A stretch of 64,000 nt of DNA. Source: Macrocystis pyrifera (taxonomy: Eukaryota > Sar > Phaeophyceae > Laminariales > Laminariaceae). The stretch's first letter is position 1; every line of letters starts with the position of its first letter. The position numbers were made by a program, and so were the translations under genes. Positions 35,301-47,300 of the stretch are shown one piece after another. The notes under the pieces are model-generated. The model made no database searches and was not told the origin of the DNA. It saw nothing but the letters and a program-made list of their open reading frames with translations. Where the stretch lies: positions 13,974,080 through 14,038,079 of the forward strand of contig JASSKH010000007.1 of NCBI GenBank assembly GCA_031763025.1, in the 5' to 3' direction.

Positions 35301-38300
35301 GTCTTCCGGCGCGGTGGGGGACGACACCGAGAATCTCGCCGTTCGCGCTTCGAACCACGAGTTAACCCCTGGCCTCAGCGTGCTCGCACCCGACACCGCC
35401 GCCGCCGCCGCTGCCACCGCTCCTCCTCGCCCGCCGCTTGTACCACTATCGCTGCCACTGCCACTGCCACTGCCACTGCCACTGCCACGGCCACCGCTGC
35501 CACTCTCGCCGCTGCCGCCGCTGCCGCCGCTGCTGCCACTGCCGTGGCAACCACCAGGGGCGGGCGGAGACACCACAATCGACGGTAAAGGCGACGATAA
35601 CGACGAACCCGACCCGGCGAGCGGCACTACCCTGAGCTGAGGGGAGCCGGTCACCGGGCAGGACTCGTACAGGACGCATTTGCCCCTGAACAGGTCCATC
35701 TCTTGGATCGTTCCCCGCCGCCCTTGGGCTGCTGCCACCCGCACTGCGCTGTCGAGACTGTCTCCACGGAGCACACCTGTGCCGCTCCTGCCGCCGCCAC
35801 CGCCTCCACCCTTGACACAGGAAGCAGCGGCGGCAGCGGCGGCTGCTAGCTCAAATTCCGCACCGTCCGCCCGGTGTGAGTCGCGCGACAAACCCGTGAC
35901 AGACTCGGTCGGCCTCTTCGGAGCGGGTTTCTTTTTTGTCATGGGTGGTCAGCGCAGCCTTGCCGTTAGTCACGTCTCCTGGCTTACACCAAGACGAAGA
36001 CGATCCGTCGCGTACGTATGGAACGGCCTCCCACGGCGCGTCGGCGACGCCCTCGAGGGAGATGCCGCCCCGCGGCTGCCTTACACGGACAAGTCGGTAC
36101 TCTTCTGCTGCGCTAGCCTCTGCGCCAGCCGCCGTTTTGACGCCTCGTTCAGTGAAAACGCCACCGCCGTCATTCTTCGACCCGGGGGAGTTCGTAACGA
36201 GGTAGAAGGCGTCTCCCGAGTGATCCACGTAGTATTCAACACCTTGGCGTCTGCGTCTGAGTAGTGTGGGGCCGATGATGCCACGACCCCCGCTGCTGAC
36301 GGCACCGACGCCGCCATCACCGCCCCCACCCTCGCCCCCGCCGGCACCGTGCTCGCTGCCGCTGGAACTGTTGTTGCTGCTGCTGCTGCCACTGCTGCCA
36401 CTGCTGCCCCTCCTGCTGCTGCCACTACTGCTAATGCTGGTGCTGCCGCAACTCCTAGCGACCGCCATCGTCCCGCGCAAGTCGCCGTCACCGTGCGCTG
36501 GAGGAGTTCCGGGGAGTGTCGGATTCGTCGCCGGAATAAAGTAAACCTCCGAGGTGGTCTTCGAGTGGACGTTGATCACGACGAACGCGCCGTCTTTTGT
36601 CTTGCCGACGTCCGCAAAAAAAACGCGTCATCTCTCTCTTCGAACACGGCGCGGTCGCTGGCAGAATCCACCTCCCAGCCCTCCTCTGCAGACCTGCAGC
36701 CGCTTGCGCCGCTTTTTCCGTCGCTGACGCTTTTTCCGCTTCTTCCGCCGCCGCCACTGCGCCCGCCGCTGGAGCCATCGGCACGGTCACGAATGAAGCG
36801 CTTGCTTTCTCTGTCGTCGCGGCTGCCCGAAGCAATCGACGCCAAAATTGGCCTTATTATGACATGTCGGACCTGTACACAAACAGTCCACGCGCATAGC
36901 GAGATAAGGAGTGGCAACCGTGGGGGGGTGGGAGTAACGGGAAGGGAGGGGGGGGGGGTAACGGCAGAGATAGGTCGTATGAAATCAAGGGAATCCCGCC
37001 CCGCCCCCGCCGCCGTCTCCGACGCCCCGCCTCACGATACACCGCACGAAAGCATTCAACACAGAGCCTTGACACAAAGGTCAGACCAGGTGTTTTCAAC
37101 CGATCGAAAAATAGCGTTCGATGGTTGAACGCACCTGCCACGGTCTCCGGAGGTCGTCCGGCACCGTATAGTATAGCTCGTAGCAGCGGCCTCGACCGTT
37201 GCCTTCGTCGGCAGGGACACCATCGGTAGTGTCGCGGTCGGTAGTGACACCGTGGGTAACGTCACTGTCGGCAATAACACTGTCGGTGGTGACGCGGTCG
37301 GTACCGGGGGCTGCCGGCCAGCTTGACCCCCACTCGACGCCCACGACGTCATCCCACCTGAAGCACGGTAAGCCCGAGAAAAGCCGGCGGTGAAAACGTC
37401 TAAGTCACACTACATACGCTAGGCGCGGACGGCACTTTCGGGCCCAAAGCAAGGCTTGACCGGGACCTCGACCCAAAGACAATTTTCAATCTCCTTCGTG
37501 TGTCACAAACTTGTTCATCACGAAACATACTTGTATGCTTCGTATGCTTCGTACGAGTACGTTTATCGGTTTCGTAGGTGAGGCACAGCATAAAACCCGT
37601 CATTTTCAGGCCTGTTCACGGGTCGGGTCAAACCTCGCGGGTCAGGTCAGGTCGGGTCGGGAAAGGGTAAGGGTGACCCGACCCGACCCGACCCGACCCG
37701 TGAGTCTTTGAAAACCTCCTGACCCGACTCGACTCGACCCGACCCGATCCGATCCGTGACATTTTAACAACTTCCCGATCCGGCCCGCGGGTCGGGCCAT
37801 GATCCGTGAAGAATCCCGATTATAATTAGGTGCTGGTGCCCCTCTGCAGTTGATGCATAATGACCACTCCTATTGCTTTCGGCACCGCCGCCGCCGCTGC
37901 CGACTCCGCTGCGACGTAGATGATTCGAGGGCAAAAACAAAAGCCTTGTATTTTCCCACCGCGATAGATGTTTCATGAACCGCGGCAAGGCACGCTAACG
38001 AGTACCATGTGCCTCGTTCACAAAGGCTTATATACCGTACCCCACGTGTAAGCACATTCCAATATGTAAAAGTGTGCAGCCCAAAATCGCAGCGGGGGGC
38101 GAGACACAAGAAAGGGTATGTAGATGTAGGCCACCCCAAAAAAAAACATGCCCACCGACACCGCTAAGCCAAGCTGCGTGGGCGGCAGCACCGGCGACCA
38201 CGATGTGTCCGTTGACCACCATGTGTTCGTTCGACATCCAGCATTCTATTTTGCATATTATGCCGAAACATGGGACGCCCCCGAAGGGTTCATTTTTGTT

Positions 38301-41300
38301 TGGGCTGGTGGTGGTTTTGGTCGGGCCGATAAGATAGCGCGGCGGGAAGCGCGAAAAACAAATGCACTTGCGGCCTCGCGCCAGATCTGCCGCAGCGGCC
38401 GCCTGTTAGCCGTCTACGCCGGCCCAACAGGAGAATGGTCTACGTAGCGCAATAGGACTGCTGCAGTCCTAGCTGTGAGGTCTCACGTACGTCAATTGTA
38501 ACTCTCGGCCTCAGCAGGTCAGTAGTTAAATAGTTGGGAGTCTCTTCCATGCAGTATCTGAAAAAAAAGGTACGAGTACACCATCTATCTTGAGGATAGT
38601 CTTGAAAGAAACACACTCGCTGTCTTTTTCTTTTGTTTGCTTTTTTATCTCCTGGTCAAAATACACCAGTGCACCATGGTGTGCATCGCCCCAAACCCTC
38701 TTGACTTGATTCTAGTTCGTACAGCGAGAAAACGAATGACAAATGCGGTTTTATCACCCGGCTGCGGAAGTGTGCCTGCATTGGACAGGTCACCGATCTC
38801 CCCAGTTCACGATCTACATCTTTCAGGACAGATACATTATTGATCTGAAAGATCTGGATGATCTAGCTCATGTTGTCCGTTGGGAGTCTTGAAATCTCCA
38901 ACAATCTAGCACATGTTTCCTGGGCTGGATCCTGTACTGTACTTTACAAGCAGATCCTGCACAACACCTCACAACGGCAGGTTAGGATCTATCTGATCTA
39001 TCTGTAGATGATCTATCTTCTCTATCTGTAGATGATATATTCGATCTATCAGTAGATGATTTATCTGATCTATCTGTAGATGATCTGTCCGTCCGATGTG
39101 TGAATGTGTGAAAACTTGCCAGCGTGCAGCGCACGATAGCACATGCTACGGCGCGTGTCGTACAGCTCCATACATTGCAGTCCGACGAATAAGCCACCGT
39201 CTCCTCCTACCCTAGTAGCCCCGTCTGTTCCGTCTGGGCAATGCTGTACTCGCCAATACCGTAAGGTTCCCTTTCGCAGAATTTCGACGTGAGGTGACGC
39301 AAGGTGATCTCCGATGATGACGTTCTGGGCCGCTGAAAAAAGCGAGAAGACCCACCAGCCGGTGGAAAATTGGAGTCTACACACACAACCCCGCAAAAAA
39401 TGCAAGGCATAACGACCAGTGAAAGGAAATCGGTGCATACCATACGTATTTTCGTCTTGTTTATATTCCACACTATAATCAAGTCAACTAAGCCTCGAAC
39501 AGACTGCTAGCAAACACGGACACACTCGCACTCGCACTCGCACACGCAGTGAAAGTTAAAGCAAGCTTTGAGCCGCAACTTTCGCCCACAACAGAAAACG
39601 GCATGCCAACAGGAGAACGACAACCTCCCAGCACCGAACAGGGGACAGAACGGGTATAGTGTGCACAGCGAGCATGCATACCAAACACATCGAAAACCGA
39701 AAAGAAAAGCGCAAAAAAATAACTCGCCGCCCGGAAGAGCAAAAGATCGACCCTCTCACATCGCGTCCTCCCTCAGCACTGTTGCCTTTGCCATTCCTGG
39801 CTCCGCCCCCGCCCCAGCCCCCGCCCCAGCCCCCGCCCCCATCCCCACCGCGCTCCCATGGCCGCCATCGCCAGTCCCCAAGTCAAACACCGCCAGCACG
39901 AAGCGGTCGATGCCTTCTAGGTCGATCGTACACGCCAGCATCCGCTGGTCGGGCGAGAGCTTCATCAAGCCGAGCGAGGGCGATGGAAGCCCCTCGATTC
40001 TTCCTTCTTCTCCACAGCCTCTATCTCCGTCCCCGCTCCCCTCCTCGTGCATGCTTCGGCCGACGACGCGATGATCGCCGCGCAGACCGTGCTCTTCGAT
40101 TTCGTTCATGTCTAGGACCTGGGTGCACGCGGGAGAACAGCTGTCGATGGTTATGTAGTGCCAGTTGCTGAGTACGATATCGTACCCAATGCAGCTTTCC
40201 GGCCACCGAATAAGGCATCGATTGAGGTTGTCGAGTACCGATTTAGGCTGTCGATCACCGATTTAGGTTGCCAAGTATCGGTTTTGATTTGTCGAGTACC
40301 GGTTTAGACTGAACCGCACGACCGTCCACTGACGAGTACCGATTGCCGAAAAATCGGTACGTACCAGTACTGTTTTCACACCTATTAATAGTTATGCAAC
40401 AGTAGCAGCAGCATTGACGCCAAACCCTATACCCCCACCGTCGTGCAGCAGCAGCAGCCAGAACAACAGCAGCACTATACTTCCGTAATACTACACAAAA
40501 AGACGCGGCAGGAAAGCAACGGCCCCTCCTCCCCCCCGTCCTTCCCCATCCCCAATGCACGCCCCAGCCCATGGCGCGCACCGTTTGTTCGTCGCCGAGC
40601 GCGCTGTCCACAGGCCTCCTGACGTACACTGGAAACCCTTTTCCCTCGTCCCTTCTGGTGTAGTAGAGGAACCCCCGAGCTGCTCCGGAACACTGCGCCT
40701 GTCCCCCGCCTCCTCTTCAGGCTGCCGACTCACCATGCGCCGGTGCAGTTCTCTCGCGCGTCGACGGAGCGGCCTAAGAGAAGCGGCGGAATAGCGGTTC
40801 TCGTGCTACGTGGAAGAGGCGTTACGGAATATTGCGCGGCAGGTCGGGGGAGGGAGGGGGGGGGGGGGGGGTACTCATTATCATGCACGGTAGTCGTATG
40901 ACCATAGCCCCTCGGATCCCTACAATGCCGGGACGGAGCACGTCGGGGAGGGGGGGGGGGGGATCTGGCTCCGGTTACCCTTAAGTGATGATGCAATCGC
41001 ATTTGCGTCAATCAGCCCGACACTTTCTGCGCTCATTGCGCCCCTCGCTATATCTCCCGCCCGCCAATCAAGGATAATAACGTAATCCGCCCCCCCAGCC
41101 ATCTCGAACACCCCACCAATGATTCGGGAAAAACGAAAACGATATTTTTGCGAGGGGGGTTGCAAGTGGCCGGGTGGTGCGCCACACAGCAACCGCCCGT
41201 TTTCCGCCGTGGTCACCACGCCATAAGATGTTGCCACACAAATGTCTCGTGAGCTCACCTCCAAGTGCCGGAGCAGTTCCTCGCTGTTCGCGTCGTGCAT

Positions 41301-42630
41301 CCAGCGATACTCGTCATTGTCTTCATCCCTACCGCTACGACTACCGCCAACACCACAACCGGTCTGGCTGCCCGGTGATGGAGATAGCCGCCGGGGGTGC
41401 GGGGGGCTAACTCTCTGGCTCCTGGTGCCATGCGGTGTGGTGTGGTATGGTGTGGTGTCATGCCGGGGTGATGTGGTGACGTGTCGAGAGGGCGGGCGGG
41501 GCGCAGGCGCGCGGACGGGGGAGACGAGGGCACCAGCGATGGTTCAAGCGGTGTACCGGTGTACTTGCCGGTACCCTTCGGCCGCCCGCTTTCGTTGCGC
41601 GTAGCCCTCGGCACTTGCCCCAGGCTTGTGTACACGCGCCTCTGAGGCTTGAGTAGACGTTGAAAACAGGGCTCAACTTTTCGCCGCACTCAAGCCGCAC
41701 TGCGTGTCAATCGCCGCGCTACCTACTTGCCCACCCACTCACCCACCCACCCACCCACCCCACCCACCCCACCCGCCTACTTACCTACCCACACCCACCC
41801 ACCCACGCGAGTCCATTTCGTGAGCCGACAGTAGTATTAATAGTTCGTCTTCCAACTCTAACTGCCATGTATCTGTGGTGCATACTTCGAAGTACGATAC
41901 AGCAGCAGTATGAAATCATGAGTTTGGAATTTGTTTCGAGGCTTTACAAGCACACGATGAGATGGCAACCAACACATGCCCTTGCTGCTTGTTGGCGGCA
42001 ACGGATGGCAACGGAAACCAACTTGTACCTGGCATCACAGCAGCAGTAGTACACACTGCCAGGATACTATTCCGTACTGCTGTAGTAGAGAAGAAGAACT
42101 TACTCACAGCCTCGAAGATAAATGTATGATACCTGGTGCCGGTTCATATGATGGCATGGTATTATCGGCACCTGCACTCGGTATCGATTGCTGTATGACT
42201 ATGTACCCCTGCGGCTTTCTAACGAGTGTTCATGTTCATCAGTTGTACAGCAGTACAAGCAGGTGACTGACCAACATCCGTGCTTCCACCATCGAAGCGG
42301 CGCCAGCATCTAGCTGCAAGTTGGACGATTTACATCAGTAGGTAGTACGTATGATCAATGGGCGTTGGCGTCCCCCTTCCCCCTTCACCTTCCGGGTTGC
42401 CTGGCGCTGCTAGTCGATCGACATCGCGCTGCTCTGCATCTGCAACCTGCTATGCGATTTGTTCCAAGAGGCAGTAGGTCCGCCTTGAATGGTGGTGCTG
42501 CTGCCGCCGCCGACGCTCTCGCCGCTTGCCCAAGGATAAACGGAACTTCCGTTCCACTTGAACACCTCGATCTTTTTCCTGGTATAAAGCGCCCCGGAGA
42601 CGCTAGCCGCGCCAGGCTGCGAGAAGCCAT
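29368..42630 (-). CDS. Oligopeptidase B-like serine peptidase (S9A), frame interrupted at three homopolymers
   Basis: Predicted prolyl-oligopeptidase-fold enzyme that would cut short peptides after basic residues (family knowledge). Exons on the minus strand, high to low: 42630-42389 (possible start, weak), 41406-41259, 40773-40582, 40118-39760, 37357-37135, 36872-35988, 35845-35209, 34420-34313, 33405-33231, 32651-32514, 30857-30663, 29566-29368 (TAG). From 40118 down, phases agree once three one-base shifts are allowed. Recognisable pieces: DEYRWMHD, GFLYYTRR, LSPDQRMLACTIDLEG, YELYYTVPDDLRRPWQ, TTSEVYFIPA, YYVDHSGDAFYLVTNSPG, DGEQVPLTIAHRRG, HVRGGGERGKAWHAAG, NSAGGLLGG, HEFDEWGNP, DPAKWVSRVR. 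Catalytic Ser 32583-32585, Asp 30668-30670 and His in GHHG (29461-29472) are present. Low-complexity inserts make it much longer than typical ~700-residue relatives. A piece after DEYRW...HLE seems missing. It could be a pseudogene or carry assembly errors. Confidence 0.8.
29596..30045 (-). mobile_element. SINE-like (S family) element in last peptidase intron
   Basis: G tract, GTGTACTCCTTATCATGAAT, CGAGGCGGAC-type core and CTAGCTCACGCAGTGAGAGG to CATCTATATACCAGAC. The internal TTTTCTGGTGTGGCCACTTC segment is missing compared with 16545-17075. It lies directly behind the acceptor of the terminal peptidase exon. Confidence 0.65.
30052..30318 (-). mobile_element. SINE-like (S family) element, second in tandem
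   Basis: GGGGGGGGTACTCGATATTATGCATGATC through GACGGGGCATGTCGGGTTTT and GGTGTTCGGCAAGTCGCATG to TTCTGGTGTGGCCAG. Head to tail with the preceding copy. Confidence 0.6.
31410..32510. repeat. ~1.1-kb AAGCACCCACCACC...CATCACCATCGCTA minisatellite
   Basis: Irregular units of about 30-45 bases built from ACCTCCATCACCCATCGCTAAGCAC. It fills the peptidase intron between exons 32514-32651 and 30663-30857 and touches the donor of the former. Confidence 0.7.
33440..34125. repeat. ~10-bp GTCGGAGCAA minisatellite
   Basis: About 680 bases of variants of AAGTCGGAGCAAGTCGGAG. It occupies most of the intron between peptidase exons 33231-33405 and 34313-34420. Long frames across it are artefacts. Confidence 0.75.
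34618..34760. repeat. (ATACA)n microsatellite
   Basis: Pentanucleotide AATAC/ACAAT repeats with interruptions, within the peptidase intron 34421-35208. Confidence 0.8.
37610..37825. repeat. GGGTC/GACCC inverted repeat block
   Basis: GGGTCGGGTCAAACCTCGCG and GTCAGGTCAGGTCGGGTCGG face GACCCGACCCGACCCGACCC across a short A/G spacer, so a strong hairpin is possible. Related sequence at 11938-12015 (GGTCGGGTCAGGAGGTTTTT, GAAACCTCACGGCTCGGGTC). Confidence 0.6.
38805..39100 (+). repeat. GATC-rich dispersed repeat (family G), copy 3
   Basis: ACGATCTACATCTTTCAGGA, GATGATCTAGCTCATGTTGT, AGCACATGTTTCCTGGGCTG, CCTGCACAACACCTCACAAC and then an array of ATCTATCTGTAGATGATCT units. In the peptidase intron between 37357 and 39760. 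Confidence 0.6.
40855..40955 (-). mobile_element. SINE-like (S family) 3' fragment
   Basis: G tract then GTACTCATTATCATGCACGG, ATGACCATAGCCCCTCGGAT and GGGACGGAGCACGTCGGG, ending in a second G tract. Inside the intron between the first peptidase exons. Confidence 0.55.
42389..42630 (-). other. Possible first exon / targeting peptide of the oligopeptidase B-like gene
   Basis: An ATG at 42630-42628 opens a frame beginning MASRSLARLASPGRFIPGKR, rich in Arg and Ser and lacking acidic residues, as in mitochondrial or plastid presequences. It ends at an AG|GTGAAG donor in phase 2, compatible with the next exon at 41406 or 41367. The assignment rests only on position, phase and composition. The opposite strand is also open here. 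Confidence 0.35.
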
Positions 42631-44156
42631 GTTGCACACCGAACAACACAACGTCAACCTGAAACACCACGATCAACCAAAGACCAAACTGCCGGTCAAG
42701 GAGTTGTTAAAGAGTAACATGGCATGTACAAAATGGGATTGCCATGTAGATCGCCGAAATCAAGTCAGCGCTCAGCGCTGCACCGGCGATATCAGAGGCA
42801 AAGGAGACACGGTCCTTTCAACACAAGGTGGGCAAACAGACGTCTTAGTGGAGTGGTTGAACCCACGCGTTTTTTTTTCCTATGAACTATTTCCTAGGGC
42901 GGCACATAGAAGGTCCGCTTGGTAAAGGAAATATCGATCATGGATCATGCGTTGTGGCGGCGATGACGTTTTTCGACTCATTGGAGGCAAACGCCTGACC
43001 TGTGCACTGGCGCGTGCCGAGTTGCCTGCCGGTCTGCCGGTACTGTTGTGCTTCGAAAAACGTTGAACCCCCAAGTGCAATATATGATGACGACACGTGT
43101 GCCGGTGAAATAGCGTACAGCAATGTCGCTCGCTCTGCTGTAGAATGCCAGATAATGGTCGATGAACAGCTGTTGAACTTGTACTATTGATACGAATTGC
43201 GCCCGATGCCCTCACAAGGAGGAGCAGCAGCTGCAGTGGCAGCAGCAGTATCGCGCATCCCGCGACTGTTGTGTGTTGTGCCTGGTGTGTCATGTTACTG
43301 CTCTGAAGAGAGCGAGAAGTCGTGCGGGTACCATGTCCCTGTGACGTGAACCTCCCCCGAGATGAAAGGCTGAATGAAGCCCCCGCTGCATTGCAAGCAA
43401 CCCACCCTGCGCTAAGAAAGGCAAGAACATGGCAGCTGACCTTACCTCGCGTCCACGGTATTTTTTTTATAAATTTTGAAATACGTCAGCTGTGAGTTCG
43501 ACTGATTAAACAGTTGATACTCAACTTTGCAAGCTGCGTAATATATACGTCTCGTCTAGATCCCATTTTTACCGAATTTTACAAGTATTGTGATAAACCG
43601 AACGCCCGTATTCTATATGTAATTCCTTGTAAAAGATATAGGCCAGAGTGGCTCCCCTGGATGCTGCCCGGGTCAACAGGACAATTTTAAATAATCATTC
43701 TGCGCACTGCTGTTTGCTGTTTCCTGGTGGGGTCGAGTTGCCGACAGATGAGACGTTGCTTACAACAGTACTCTACTCGTAGTAATAGGTACCAGGTACC
43801 GTGTGCAACACCGGTGTATGTACCTGGGAACCATTGCAGTCCCCAGTACGCCGCCGCTCGCCCCGTACCGAGCACGAGTGTCACAGCTGGCTGTGCTCCG
43901 ACTGTCGGCGAAGGCCGTTCCACCCCTATTCAGAATGCGTTCAACCGAAGAGTTAGGCCTTCAGGCGGCGAGGGAGCCGGTCCCTGCGGCTCGGCTCCAT
44001 CGTAACCACGTGCAGGGTGCCGCCGCCATAAACATTTCCTTTTTTTCGGGCTATTTTGTGGCGTCGTCTCCACAGAATATATTTTTTGGAATATTAATGT
44101 TTCCACCGCCCCCCTCCTCCACCTCGTTCCGTCGTCCACCCTCGAAGCAAAGCTTC

Positions 44157-44157
<1 letters not shown>

Positions 44158-44209
<52 letters not shown>

Positions 44210-44245
44210 ACGACTATGGCCATGCATGATAATGAGTACACCCCC
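44158..44245 (+). mobile_element. 50-bp C tract with S-family terminal fragment
   Basis: About 50 C at 44158-44208, then ACGACTATGGCCATGCATGATAATGAGTACACCCCC, the terminal ~35 bases of the S family. It sits about 80 bp upstream of the first ATG of the PDZ gene. Confidence 0.5.
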
Positions 44246-44326
44246 ACCCCCAAACCCCCCTACCCCACCCCACCTCACCCTACCCCCCCTCCCCTAACCC
44301 ATTCATCAGAACATCAACGCGCTCGT

Positions 44327-47300
44327 ATGAATCGAAGCCGGTCACGTGCCGCCAAGATGCGGACCTCGGTACCATGGGGAAGGGCAGCAGTGGCAGCGAC
44401 AACCCTGGCGGTAGTCGCCGGACCTCTCTCAGCGCTCATCCCGGTGCCGCGCGTCGCTGAGGCGTTTGTCACCCCCGACCTCTTTTTCGCGGCCTCCTCC
44501 TCCTCCTCCTCCTCCTCCTCCTCCTCCTCCTCCTCCTCCTCCTCCTCCTCCGCGACGGCGACGGCGGCGGCAGCAAAGCCCCACCCCGGCTGGCCATCGA
44601 CCACAGGCCCGGCCGTGATGTTCACGGGCAGGCGAGCGCGCAGTGGTCGGGGTCGAAGAAGCGTCTGGACGCACTACGCCGCCCCAGTCGCCACCGCCGC
44701 CGAAGGCGGTGTTTACCTTGGCGTCGGAAACAACCCTACTGAGGGGCAGATCTCTTCGGCGGTTGGCAATACCGCCTCTTTCGTGAGTGGGTGGGGGGCG
44801 GGGATAAAGTTTGGGGCGGGCGCGGGTAGACGGCGCGGCCCCGAACCCCTCCGATCGAGCGCTTCCGGAGGCGGCGAGGACGACATGCTTCCGGAGAGTA
44901 TGAAGCTTCCAGCGGGGGGCGAGGGTGGCGGCGCCCGCGCGGAAGATGGGGAGAAGGGGGAGGAAGAGGAGGACGATGGGAGCTGGAGCGACGCCGAGGT
45001 AGAGCGCAGGGTGGCGGAGCGCAGGGTGTCGACGCACGACCCATATGCCGTGGACGACGAGGAGGAAGAAGAAGACGACCTCGACACGGAGGTTCGTAAA
45101 AAAAAAGGGGCAGCGAAAAAATGATCTGACGGAGTTCTATGACTACGTAGGCGGACATTCGTAAGGAAGGAAGCAGGGGAAGCCACGGAGTTACGTGGTA
45201 CGTGGGCGTGGGCGTGGGCGTGGGCGTGGGCGTGGGTGCGGGGTATTTACGTTCGCGGTATTCAAGTCCGCGGTGGATCGGGGAGTGGCTGACGGACGCG
45301 AAATGTCCTGTTTGAGATGAAGAAATGTCTTGGTGACGGACGAGCAGCTTCCCTGCGGTTGGCACTGCTGTGCCCCGCAGTGGTAGTGGCTTTAGCCGCC
45401 TGGTGTACGGCGGGTGATCCAGGGAGCATTACCACATCAGTGTATGTCTGCCCACCCCCCCCCCCCCCTTCCCTTCCCGAACCCCTCCGACGGTAGGAGG
45501 CTTTCGATGCGATGACCTGCGTATTAGACATCTTGTATTGTGTCGGGCATTGGCTTACGTAGAGGCGGGATATTGTTACTCTACTTCTGGATTGCTCTCA
45601 AGTCGCCGTACCGCCGATCGCCACCTTTCTTCTCGTCGTTGTAGAAGAATATTCCCGGAACTTTCGAAATGTTCAGAAATACAAAATATGGGAGCTTGGT
45701 TCTTGGCGCTTGATGGGTTTGCGCCGTCGGGGTCGGCTCTATCCTGACCAGCAATTACAACACGTTGATGACAAGATCTACCCGCCACGTAACGCGATGG
45801 GTCGGAATGTTTATTTTTAAGGCAATCGTCGCAAAGTTTGCCGTGGTAAGGTGGACTCCGTAGAAACACCCTGCGCGAATGGATGTAGTAGGGCAGCGAG
45901 CAAAAATGAGACCGCCGCCAGGAGATGACTTTGCAAGTAGCACGGTCGCTTGTTAGTTGACACACACCCCTCACCCGCCTCTACCCCATGCCCCATGCAT
46001 GTCTCGGTTCGACCGCCTGCCGCAGGTGTACGAAGAGATCGTCGCGAACATGACGAAGCCTCTGGGCATTACCATCGAAGCGTCGACGGACCAGGCCGAG
46101 CTGATCTACATCACGAGCGTGGGGCAGCAGGTGGGGCGATATTTTGTGGAGAGAGTTTCGCACGTGTACCAAACCTTCGTGTTTTTTCTTCAGCAGGTTG
46201 TATGGGTGTCCAGTTATAGCTCACACGCCCCCTCTTGCGCCCGCAGGTGTCTCTTTCTCCTTGTTTTGTATTTTCTCTCTCTTCCCCCCTCTCTCGGACG
46301 AAACACCTTCTGCTCCGTGCGAGCACTAATTTTGCTGCATCTTTGGCGAAACTTGAGGTTAGAGTCAGGGTTAGATGCAAGGCTCACTTTGGGTGCTACG
46401 CTGACGGCAGCACGCGCCTCCTTAAGGGTACAAAGCCTATCGAGGCACACGCGCCAGCCTAAACCTGACAACTGAGCGGCTATTAGTAGCTGAGCGTTTC
46501 CTCCTCTCTCCCTCCCTCCCTCCCTCCCTCCCTCCCTCTTTCTATCCCTCTTTTCGTGACGATGGCTGGCTTTGGTCGAACGGTGTGCCCCGCGGCGCAG
46601 GCGGAAGACGCGGGGCTGGCGGTGGGCGACCTGCTTACCGGCGTCAGTGCTGTTTTTGGCAACGACGTGTGGTCGGTCAAGGGAAAAAACATCGAAAAAG
46701 TTCGCTCCCTGGTCCGGTGCAGGTGAACCAAAAAAAAAACACGCACGATTCTTTTTAAAAAAACGCCTTTTTACGTGTGCACTCGTAAAATTAGAGGGGG
46801 GGAATACATGTCGAGATGGACGGCGGCTAAAAAAAAGCAAGTGCGCCCGGAGTATAGCCTCTTGGATGTATTTCTGGCGTTTGGAATTGACGTGAGCAAG
46901 GATGGTCGTAGGGGGCAACAGTCACTGCGCCTGCCACGAAGGCATGGATGGGCACAGCTGATACGTGCCTATGGTAGGGGGTTGCCTTGTAGGGGTGGCA
47001 GCACCTCCTTTTTGCCTTCTGAGGCTGCTCACTTGAGGTGCTCTGTACTACTGGGTAAGTCACTATTACGGGAGTCCATAGTTAACAGGACCTATGGTAA
47101 ACGTAAAAACCTATATATTTACCTATTTTTACGAACAATATTTGGTCCTATTTACTATGGTCCCCCATAATAGTAAGTCACCCAAAAACTCATGTTGGGA
47201 AAAGGTAGCTACAGTAGTAGAGTGCAACCCGATGGACAATCATCCCAGAGCCGGTCAGTCGGTAAAGAATACTCTCGGCCAAAAAGTGGTACAAATAGTA

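Noticed and set aside
42880-43293. Minus-strand frame with a hydrophobic N-terminus resembling a secreted protein
   Set aside because: The hydrophobic part comes from CAG/CTG repeat; the rest shows no recognisable motif.
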